Assembly (NCBI GenBank): GCA_934636905.1
Contig: CAKUBJ010000001.1
Location: 44,486 to 108,485 of the forward strand
Source of the DNA: an uncultured Dysosmobacter sp.
GTDB lineage: Bacteria > Bacillota > Clostridia > Oscillospirales > Oscillospiraceae
Reading direction: 5' to 3'
Length of the DNA: 64,000 bases
The translations under genes were made by a program, and so were the position numbers. The stretch's first letter is position 1; every line of letters begins with the position of its first letter. A model generated the notes under the pieces. The model saw only the letters and a program-made list of their open reading frames with translations. It did no database searches and was not told the DNA's origin. Below are positions 1 to 7,555 of the stretch, piece by piece.

Positions 1-560
1 CCGCAACCCCCTGGGAGTATGTGAAGAACTTCGCCTTTACCTGGGCGGTTATCGGGGTCATCCTGATTCCCATTCTGTCCGGCCTGTCCCAGTTTATCCT
101 CAGCAAAATCACCATGAGCGCCCAGCCTCAGACCGACGGCGCCGGTTCCATGAAGTCCGTGATGTACATGATGCCTCTCATGAGCGTGTATATCGCCTTC
201 ATCATGCCGGCGGCACTGGGCGTGTACTGGATTGCCCAGAGCGTGTTCTCCCTGATTCAGGAAGTGATTCTGAACAAGACCTTCACCGCAAAGATGGAGG
301 CTGAGGAAGAGGCCGCTTTCCAGACCCGGCAGGCTGACCGGCAGCGGCGTATGGAAGAAGGCCGCCGCCAGCAGGAACTGCAGCGGCAGGAAGAGCAGAA
401 GAAGCTGAGCCTTCGGGAAAAGCAGAAGGCTGCGCAGGAGGCCAAGGCGCTGAAGGCGGCCAAGGCCGGCACCAGCACCACCGAGGCAGGCCGGGTGGGT
501 GACCGCCCCTATGCCCGCGGCCGGTCCTATAAGGCTGACCGCTATGATGTAACAGAATAA
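1..560 (+). CDS. yidC: YidC/Oxa1 membrane insertase, C-terminal part (5' end outside window)
   Basis: The frame is open to the left edge, so this is the 3' part of a gene. YidC/Oxa1 proteins insert and fold membrane proteins, alone or with SecYEG. The visible part has a membrane segment (GVILIPILSGLSQFIL), a hydrophilic loop, the typical MYMMPLMSVYIAFIMPAALGV helix of the last YidC transmembrane segments, and a long basic, Gln/Arg/Lys-rich cytoplasmic tail of about 100 residues as in Gram-positive YidC. The GTG at 21 is an internal codon and not the start. The stop codon overlaps the ribosome site of jag, 9 bp downstream, which is the conserved yidC-jag order near the chromosomal origin. Confidence 0.93.
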   Translation, partial: ATPWEYVKNFAFTWAVIGVILIPILSGLSQFILSKITMSAQPQTDGAGSMKSVMYMMPLMSVYIAFIMPAALGVYWIAQSVFSLIQEVILNKTFTAKMEAEEEAAFQTRQADRQRRMEEGRRQQELQRQEEQKKLSLREKQKAAQEAKALKAAKAGTSTTEAGRVGDRPYARGRSYKADRYDVTE

Positions 561-569
561 GGAGCCGTT

Positions 570-1415
570 ATGAGACAGTTTATCGATGTAACGGGCAAGA
601 CCGAGGACGAGGCCATCAGCCGTGCGCTGGAGCAGCTGAAGCTGGATCGGGACGACGTTTCCGTGGAGATCCTTGAGCGGGCCAAGGCCGGTTTCCTGGG
701 TCTGGGCAGCTGCCCTGCCAAAGTCCGTGTCAGCTACGGAGAGGACGATGAACCCGCTCCGGAGGTACCCGAAAAAGCGGAAACCGTCCGGGAGGAAAAA
801 CCCAGAGCCGAAAAGCCCCGGATGGACAGGCCCAGAGCAGACAAACCCCGGGAGAAGAAGCCTGTGGAAAAAGCACCCCGCCGGGAGGAGCCTGTAAAGA
901 AGGAAGCACCCAAAGCCGAAGAGATTCCCACAGCCGATCTCGGTGAGGAAACGGACGACGAGCGGGCGCAGGCTATCAAAAAGTTCCTTTCCGGCCTGCT
1001 CCAGCAGATGGAAGTCACCGCCGAGGTGAAGGTATACCTGCCTGAAAAGGGTCGCTACAGAGTGATTCTTGAGGGACAGGGGCTGGGGGCCATCATCGGC
1101 CGCCGTGGCGAGACGCTGGACGCTATCCAGCAGCTTACCAGCTATTCCGTCAACCGCACCGGCAGCCGTGTTCGGGTTCAGCTGGACGCCGAGAATTACC
1201 GGGCAAAGCGGGAGCAGAGTCTGGAACGGCTGGCCAACAAGGTGGCGGCCAAGGTGGTGAAGTACCGCCGCAGCGTCACGCTGGAGCCTATGAACGCCTA
1301 CGAGCGCCATGTGATTCACACGGCGCTGCAGGAGGTGCCCGGCGTCACCACCTACTCCACCGGCGTGGATCCCAACCGCAGGGTGATTGTGGCCTTCGAC
1401 CGGGAGAAGAAGTAA
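570..1415 (+). CDS. jag: Jag/KhpB RNA-binding protein (Jag_N, KH, R3H)
   Basis: A 281-aa single-strand nucleic-acid-binding protein. Residues 1-50 match the Jag_N domain (RQFIDVTGKTEDEAISRAL). Residues 60-130 are a Pro/Lys/Glu-rich linker. A KH domain follows with the loop IIGRRGETLDAIQ near residues 172-184, and the C-terminal R3H region holds NAYERHVIHTALQ. KhpB proteins act with KhpA in RNA binding and in cell elongation or division control in other Firmicutes. The start is set by AAGGAG overlapping the yidC stop. A strong bidirectional terminator follows, and mnmE, the usual next gene, is 26 kb away. Confidence 0.93.
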   Translation: MRQFIDVTGKTEDEAISRALEQLKLDRDDVSVEILERAKAGFLGLGSCPAKVRVSYGEDDEPAPEVPEKAETVREEKPRAEKPRMDRPRADKPREKKPVEKAPRREEPVKKEAPKAEEIPTADLGEETDDERAQAIKKFLSGLLQQMEVTAEVKVYLPEKGRYRVILEGQGLGAIIGRRGETLDAIQQLTSYSVNRTGSRVRVQLDAENYRAKREQSLERLANKVAAKVVKYRRSVTLEPMNAYERHVIHTALQEVPGVTTYSTGVDPNRRVIVAFDREKK

Positions 1416-1473
1416 GCCGGAAGTTTCCGTAAAGGGAAACTTTAAGGATCCCCACTTCACAGCATTGAGATGC

Positions 1474-1510
1474 AAAACAGGGCACGGCCTGATGGCCGTG
1501 CCCTGTTTTA
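1474..1510 (+). terminator. Bidirectional terminator between jag and asnS
   Basis: A 15-bp perfect stem (AAACAGGGCACGGCC, loop TGAT) is followed by TTTTATTTT on the plus strand and flanked by A-rich sequence for the minus strand. It separates the convergent jag and asnS genes. Confidence 0.9.
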
Positions 1511-1574
1511 TTTTCCGTAATGACTTTGTCTGCCGGCAAAATTCCGGCGGGCAGCAAAAAATTCCACTGGATTC

Positions 1575-2972
<1,398 letters not shown>

Positions 2973-3009
2973 TTGACCCGTCCTTTGTGTTGTTGGTACA
3001 ATGTTTAAT

Positions 3010-3038
3010 ATTTTACTCCTGTTTTCCCAACTTTACAA
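3010..3038 (-). promoter_or_regulatory. Candidate asnS promoter
   Basis: On the minus strand TTGTAA and TAAAAT are separated by 17 bp, about 38 bp before the asnS start. No other regulatory motif is apparent in the gap between asnS and the divergent scaffold gene. Confidence 0.6.
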
Positions 3039-3123
3039 GAGGGAACCGGTGTTCTTTTCCCGAATTGCCGGCATTTTCCTGAAAAATGCGCAGGGATTTC
3101 CCCTTCTGCCGTCCCCTGCACTC

Positions 3124-3152
3124 TTGACATGTTAAACGATTAACGATATAAT
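3124..3152 (+). promoter_or_regulatory. Consensus sigma-A promoter with Rex-like operator, NifU/GGGtGRT pair
   Basis: TTGACA and TATAAT are both perfect with a 17-bp spacer. The spacer holds the inverted repeat TGTTAA-ACGA-TTAAC (3130-3144). Read as an 18-mer it matches 12 of 14 defined positions of the Rex consensus TTGTTAANNNNTTAACAA. A repressor bound there would block polymerase. Assignment to the NADH/NAD+ sensor Rex is inferred from sequence only. Confidence 0.7.
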
Positions 3153-3226
3153 ACTGGGCGAAAAAGCAGGAAATCCCGGCAGGTTTTCACAAAAGCCTGC
3201 AAAATCAGCAGATAAGGAGAGGAACT

Positions 3227-3919
3227 ATGATTTATTCCACCGAAGTGCAGCATATGTGCCCCGTGGCCAAGGGTGCGTATCATGGGCCGGCTCCCATTCC
3301 CGAAGAGGGCAAGTGGGTACAGGCAAAGGAAATCAAGGACATCAGCGGCCTGACCCACGGTATCGGCTGGTGCGCCCCTCAGCAGGGCGCCTGCAAGCTG
3401 ACCCTGAACGTGAAGGACGGCGTGATTGAAGAGGCGCTGGTGGAAACCATCGGCTGCTCCGGCATGACCCACTCCGCCGCCATGGCCAGTGAGATTCTCA
3501 TCGGCAAGACCATTCTGGAAGCCCTGAACACCGATCTGGTGTGCGATGCCATTAACACCGCCATGCGGGAACTGTTCCTGCAGATTGTCTACGGCCGCAG
3601 CCAGACGGCCTTCTCCGAGGGCGGCCTGCCTGTAGGCGCCTCTCTGGAGGATCTGGGCAAGGGTCTGCGCTCTCAGGTGGGCACCATGTTCGCCACCAAG
3701 GCCAAAGGCCCCCGCTATCTGGAGATGGCCGAGGGCTACTGCACCCGGGTGGCTCTGAACAAGGATGATGAGATCATCGGCTATGAGTTTGTGAATCTGG
3801 GGAAGATGATGGAGTCCGTCAAGAAGGGCGTGGACGCCAACGAGGCGCTGGAGAAAGCCAAATCCCACTACGGTCAGTGGGACAGCGCCGTCAAGTACAT
3901 CGATCCTCGTCAGGAATAA
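3227..3919 (+). CDS. NifU-like iron-sulfur cluster assembly scaffold protein
   Basis: A 230-aa protein of the NifU N-terminal/IscU-like fold, which builds Fe-S clusters on conserved cysteines and passes them to target proteins. Cysteines are at about residues 11, 49, 56, 77, 106 and 172. Cys77 lies in the family-like IGCSGMTHSAAMASEILIGKT, which resembles the GC-x-A/S helix of IscU/NifU. It is longer than IscU (about 130 aa), so the C-terminal half is lineage-specific. The ribosome site AAGGAGAGG precedes the ATG. It lies directly upstream of a GGGtGRT-family gene, and this pairing suggests a shared job. No cysteine desulfurase gene is nearby. Confidence 0.8.
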   Translation: MIYSTEVQHMCPVAKGAYHGPAPIPEEGKWVQAKEIKDISGLTHGIGWCAPQQGACKLTLNVKDGVIEEALVETIGCSGMTHSAAMASEILIGKTILEALNTDLVCDAINTAMRELFLQIVYGRSQTAFSEGGLPVGASLEDLGKGLRSQVGTMFATKAKGPRYLEMAEGYCTRVALNKDDEIIGYEFVNLGKMMESVKKGVDANEALEKAKSHYGQWDSAVKYIDPRQE

Positions 3920-4069
3920 GAAAAGGAGGAATGTTTGCGCTTTGCGCAAACATAAGAACCTGCCAGCCGCTCGCCGCTGACGCGGCAACCGCGGCAGATG
4001 CAAAAATGGCCAGTCCTTTTCGGCCATTTTTGCGGGACAAAGTTTGATGAAAGGACTGGTCATTTCATT
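3920..4069 (+). promoter_or_regulatory. Structured intergenic leader with alternative helices over the GGGtGRT start
   Basis: The 150-nt gap holds three hairpins: 3932-3952 (TGTTTGCGC stem), 3973-3986 (GCCGC/GCGGC), and 4000-4011 with 4022-4033 (12-bp perfect stem). A competing helix pairs 4006-4019 with 4050-4063: 14 bp, 13 Watson-Crick and one G-U. It uses the same bases as the third hairpin and buries the AAAGGA ribosome site at 4050-4055. The two folds exclude each other, the geometry of a translation switch. A separate AAGGAGG at 3923-3929 precedes a 38-codon ORF (3931-4047) that may be a leader ORF or chance. Confidence 0.5.
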
Positions 4070-5068
4070 ATGTCTCTGTTTGAAAGCTACGAGAGAAGAA
4101 TCGACAAAATCAATTCCGTCCTGTCCCAGTACGGAATTTCCAGTGTGGAGGAGTGCCGGGAAATCTGCAAGGCCGCCGGCTTTGACCCCTATGAGATTGT
4201 AAAGGGCATTCAGCCCATCTGCTTTGAAAACGCCTGCTGGGCCTACTGCGTAGGCGCGGCCATCGCCCTGAAGAAAAACGTGGCCACCGCTGCCGAGGCC
4301 GCCGAGGCCATCGGCATCGGCCTCCAGTCCTTCTGCATCCCCGGCTCCGTGGCCGAGGACCGGAAGGTAGGCCTGGGCCACGGCAACCTGGGCGCCATGC
4401 TGCTGCGGGACGAAACCAAGTGCTTCGCCTTCCTGGCAGGTCACGAGTCCTTCGCCGCCGCCGAGGGCGCCATCGGCATCGTCCGCAACGCCAACAAGTC
4501 CCGGAAGGAGCCTCTGCGGGTGATTCTCAACGGCCTTGGCAAGGACGCCGCCCAGATTATCAGCCGTATCAACGGCTTCACCTATGTCCAGACCCAGTTT
4601 GACTACTACACCGGCGAACTGAAGATTGTCCGGGAAATCGCCTATTCCGACGGGGAGCGGGCCGCCGTCCGCTGCTACGGCGCAGACGATGTCCGGGAGG
4701 GCGTAGCCATCATGCACCACGAGGGCGTGGATGTGTCCATCACCGGCAACTCCACCAACCCCACCCGGTTCCAGCACCCCGTGGCAGGCACCTACAAGAA
4801 GGAGTGCATCGAGCAGGGCAAGAAGTACTTCTCCGTGGCCTCCGGCGGCGGCACCGGCCGCACCTTGCACCCGGACAACATGGCCGCCGGCCCCGCTTCC
4901 TACGGTATGACCGACACCATGGGCCGGATGCACTCCGACGCCCAGTTTGCCGGTTCCTCCTCCGTCCCCGCCCATGTGGAGATGATGGGCTTCCTGGGCA
5001 TGGGCAACAACCCCATGGTAGGCGCCACCGTAGCTGTGGCCGTGGCTGTTGCCGAGAGCCGGAAGTAA
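4070..5068 (+). CDS. GGGtGRT-family protein (function unknown)
   Basis: A 332-aa protein recognised by the family-naming motif GGGTGRT at residues 259-265 within VASGGGTGRTLHPDNMAAGP. Other conserved-looking stretches are KVGLGHGNLGAMLL (99-112), FLAGHESFAAAEGA (121-134) and the C-terminal FLGMGNNPMVGAT. The biochemical role of this family is not established. Its place after a NifU-like scaffold, and cysteines at 33, 51, 56, 60, 89 and 118, hint at Fe-S handling, which is inference only. The start at 4070 is chosen because AAAGGA precedes it and MSLFESYERR is the first plausible N terminus. An in-frame ATG at 3998 lies inside a hairpin and is rejected. Confidence 0.85.
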   Translation: MSLFESYERRIDKINSVLSQYGISSVEECREICKAAGFDPYEIVKGIQPICFENACWAYCVGAAIALKKNVATAAEAAEAIGIGLQSFCIPGSVAEDRKVGLGHGNLGAMLLRDETKCFAFLAGHESFAAAEGAIGIVRNANKSRKEPLRVILNGLGKDAAQIISRINGFTYVQTQFDYYTGELKIVREIAYSDGERAAVRCYGADDVREGVAIMHHEGVDVSITGNSTNPTRFQHPVAGTYKKECIEQGKKYFSVASGGGTGRTLHPDNMAAGPASYGMTDTMGRMHSDAQFAGSSSVPAHVEMMGFLGMGNNPMVGATVAVAVAVAESRK

Positions 5069-5106
5069 ATCGGAATCTTCCGGCAATTCCGCAGCATAGT
5101 ATGAAA

Positions 5107-5145
5107 AACCGGCGGCTGAGCATCTGCTCCGCCGCCGGTTCTTTC
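5107..5145 (+). terminator. Terminator of the NifU/GGGtGRT operon
   Basis: A 10-bp stem AACCGGCGGC / GCCGCCGGTT is followed by CTTTCCTT. It lies 39 bp after the GGGtGRT stop codon. Confidence 0.75.
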
Positions 5146-5155
5146 CTTCCCGGCA

Positions 5156-5194
5156 AACAGCCGCCCGGTACCTGCAAGGTACCGGGCGGCTGTT
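5156..5194 (-). terminator. Strong hairpin downstream of the GntR gene
   Basis: A 17-bp perfect stem (AACAGCCGCCCGGTACC, 5-nt loop) lies between convergent genes. The T-run is short on either strand, so it may act as a weak terminator or a 3'-end stabiliser for the GntR transcript. Confidence 0.6.
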
Positions 5195-5255
5195 CGTATG
5201 TGAATTGCAGAGGCGTCCGCCGTGAAAGCTGTGCCGCAGCCCCGGAAGCGTGCAG

Positions 5256-5936
5256 CTACGAATCCAGATAGGAATTTGTCTCGTCAATCCCGAATTTGTG
5301 AAGGTTCCGGATCACATCCACGGTATTGTTGTGGTGCTGCAATGCAAAGGCGGAGGCCTCCTGCGCATCTCCGGAGAGAATCAGATCAAGAAGACGCTCA
5401 TGATCTGCCGTCGATGCCTGAATGTCAATGAAAAGAGGTGTCACAAACCAGAGTACCTGATTGACGCAGAAGGTCAGCTGGGAGTATGTGTTCATCAGCT
5501 GTGCCCGCCCGGTCATGTCGATCAGCCGTTTATGAAACTCCGTATCGTATTCCACCCACTTACGCTTTTCATTCCGCTGGCAGAGATCCTTCATTTCACT
5601 GATTTGAGTGCGGAGTTTGTTGACATCGGATGATTTCAGGGTCTGATGCTCCTGTGCCAGATGCCCGCAGGCAATGTAGGACAGATGCGCAATGATTTCG
5701 TAACCGTCCGCCATCTCGGAAAAGGTATTCCGCTTCAGAAAGCACCCCTTGTTGGGGATGGACTCCACCAGCCCGTCCCGTTCAAGGCGGCGGATTGCCT
5801 CCCGCACCGGTGTCCGGCTGACACCAAAAGACTTTGCAATGGTTGTTTCCACCAACTGCTGCTCCGGGAACAGCTTTTTCGATGAAATCATCTCATGCAG
5901 CGCATCGTATACCTTGTCGGTTGCCGTTTTTCTCAT
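5256..5936 (-). CDS. GntR-family regulator, FCD (FadR) subfamily
   Basis: A 226-aa DNA-binding regulator. The N-terminal winged helix has SFGVSRTPVREAIRRLERDGLVE, the GntR recognition segment, and the C-terminal FCD all-helical domain binds small acids (EYDTEFHKRLIDMTG; D, H and H metal or ligand residues). FCD GntR proteins usually repress sugar-acid or organic-acid genes nearby. No obvious partner operon adjoins it, so the target is unknown. The ATG at 5936 begins MRKTATDKVYDAL, the usual N terminus of this fold. An upstream in-frame ATG at 5972 would add 12 residues, and neither start has a strong ribosome site. Confidence 0.85.
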   Translation of the reverse strand: MRKTATDKVYDALHEMISSKKLFPEQQLVETTIAKSFGVSRTPVREAIRRLERDGLVESIPNKGCFLKRNTFSEMADGYEIIAHLSYIACGHLAQEHQTLKSSDVNKLRTQISEMKDLCQRNEKRKWVEYDTEFHKRLIDMTGRAQLMNTYSQLTFCVNQVLWFVTPLFIDIQASTADHERLLDLILSGDAQEASAFALQHHNNTVDVIRNLHKFGIDETNSYLDS

Positions 5937-6092
5937 AAATACACCAGATGCCTTTCTTCTGCATTTGCGCATGGGGAGAGGCGGATTTGGATGCAGCGCG
6001 CCACTGCCTCATCGGTTGTACACAATATTGAATACATTCTATCCGCCGCTGACCCGGATTTTCGGCGGCTAATCCCCATTCTCTTTGTTTAC

Positions 6093-6120
6093 ATTTTAAC
6101 ATATAGATCATACATGTCAA
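6093..6120 (-). promoter_or_regulatory. Promoter of the GntR gene
   Basis: TTGACA and TAAAAT with a 16-bp spacer on the minus strand. The spacer is a quasi-palindrome around TATGATCTATA, which could be an autoregulatory operator. It leaves an untranslated leader of roughly 120-150 nt before the GntR start. Confidence 0.65.
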
Positions 6121-6144
6121 GCCTTTGTTCCTGCGGGGAGGACA

Positions 6145-6219
6145 CTTCCGTCGGTCTTACGGAAGGACAGAACGGCAGAATGATCCGGCTGTGCGGTTCC
6201 AAAGGGACTGCACAGCCGG
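6145..6219 (-). terminator. Double hairpin at the 3' end of the kinase/zinc-ribbon cluster
   Basis: Two hairpins lie just beyond the last gene of the cluster: 6185-6219 (10-bp CCGGCTGTGC / GCACAGCCGG stem) and 6145-6165 (CTTCCGT / ACGGAAG). Neither has a long T-run on the minus strand, so termination efficiency is uncertain. Confidence 0.55.
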
Positions 6220-6229
6220 AGCATCGCTT

Positions 6230-7555
6230 TTATTTCAGAGGCTGGGGACGTGCTTCGGAAAGCACCCAGTTCTGGGGGCCGCTATCCGTTTCCAGAATGA
6301 TGCGGTCGTTCTCCCCATAGAAGGTGGAAGCCGATATGCCCTCGCACTTCATGGCTGTTCCCCGGTACAGGCGCCACAGGGTTCCGTCGTCACTTTGCAG
6401 CAGGACGCCGTTTCCGTCGCAGGCAATGCGGATGACGTCAAAATCCGGGCGTGTGCCGTTTCTGCCGGTGTTCCATGTATCGGGGAAGGAAAGCCCGCTG
6501 CCGCCGATGCAGCCGTCGGTGGTAATCCATACCAACATATTGCCGCACAGGGAAAACTGCTTGACGTTCCTTGCCTCCCGACTCCAGACGGCGCCGTCCC
6601 GGCTGACATAAAGCTGGCCGTCCAGCGTCAGCACCGCAAGGCGCTGACGGTCGCTTTCCAGTGCGGAAACCTGATAGAACTCACCAATCCGCTGAAATTC
6701 CATGGAGCCGCCGTTTCCGGCGAACCAGAGGCTGCCGTCCAGCTTCAGAACAAACAGCATCCCCTCCATGCCGGCGACGCCGGCCACGTCACCGCTGTCC
6801 AGCACCTTCCGCCAGCCGGACTGCACCGTCATGTCCGCCTCGCCATAGCCCATCTGTCCCCAGCGGTTTTCCCCCGCTGCCCAGAGGTTGTTGTCCGCAT
6901 CTACCACATAGCTGGTGGAGCCGGCGCAGTAGACCCTTGCTGCGGTGCCGGGGAAGTCCGCCGGAGCAAAGGCAGTCTGCTGCTGGTTGGAGGCCAGCAG
7001 TGCCTGTGTTCCCAGCTGCCCTGTCCGGTTGCTGCCCATGGACAGCAGCTGCCCCTCCGGGGAAATCAGGAGCTGTTGATCCGCCCCGGCAGCATAGCTG
7101 CGGGGCTGGAGCAGCACCTGCTGAAGAAGGTCATCCTCCAGCGCACGGTCTTCCGGATCGTCCGTGCGGGACACCAGCTGCCGGGCGGTAATCAGCGCCT
7201 GACTGGTGTCCTGCACCTGGGTTTTCATCTGAATCAGCAGCCGATAGGCCTCCGGATCCTTCTGATCTGTCAGCGGCTGAAGCACCTGCTCCGCCAGCTG
7301 CAAATCTCCCATGCCGTAATAAGACTGTGCCAGTCCCCGCCGTGCAGCGACGTCCGTGGGATCCTCCGACAGCCTTGCGGCAAATTCCGCCGCCGCATTG
7401 CCGTAATCGGTGCTGTTGAGATACTTCTGCCCCAGATCCGTGTGGGAGGCCTCATCGGCCTTCTCCCGGTAGATTTTTACCGCCATGCCGCACAGCAGTC
7501 CCACCACCAGCAGCACCGGCAGCAGAATCGGCAGCACTTTTACACGCAGTTTCAT
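6230..7555 (-). CDS. Membrane-anchored TPR / RCC1-like beta-propeller protein
   Basis: A 441-aa protein with an N-terminal transmembrane anchor (residues 8-27), TPR-like helices over about 40-150, and an RCC1/BLIP-II type seven-bladed propeller from about 160 to 430. The blades show the diagnostic motifs SMGSNRTGQLG and WAAGENRWGQMGYG and further degenerate repeats (LDGSLWFAGN, DDGTLWRLYR). With the N terminus in the cytosol, the propeller would face the cell exterior and act in binding, not catalysis. It is the last gene of the cluster. Its start overlaps the stop of the VWA gene by 4 bp (ATGA), so the two are translationally coupled and probably work together. Confidence 0.75.
   Translation of the reverse strand: MKLRVKVLPILLPVLLVVGLLCGMAVKIYREKADEASHTDLGQKYLNSTDYGNAAAEFAARLSEDPTDVAARRGLAQSYYGMGDLQLAEQVLQPLTDQKDPEAYRLLIQMKTQVQDTSQALITARQLVSRTDDPEDRALEDDLLQQVLLQPRSYAAGADQQLLISPEGQLLSMGSNRTGQLGTQALLASNQQQTAFAPADFPGTAARVYCAGSTSYVVDADNNLWAAGENRWGQMGYGEADMTVQSGWRKVLDSGDVAGVAGMEGMLFVLKLDGSLWFAGNGGSMEFQRIGEFYQVSALESDRQRLAVLTLDGQLYVSRDGAVWSREARNVKQFSLCGNMLVWITTDGCIGGSGLSFPDTWNTGRNGTRPDFDVIRIACDGNGVLLQSDDGTLWRLYRGTAMKCEGISASTFYGENDRIILETDSGPQNWVLSEARPQPLK

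Noticed and set aside
2973-3123. T-box leader for asnS
   Set aside because: No GGTGGNACCGCG-like sequence or specifier stem was found; only a promoter is visible.
3998-4069. In-frame ATG at 3998 as start of the GGGtGRT protein
   Set aside because: It lies in the stem of a 12-bp hairpin without a ribosome site and would add 24 residues before the natural MSLFESYERR start.
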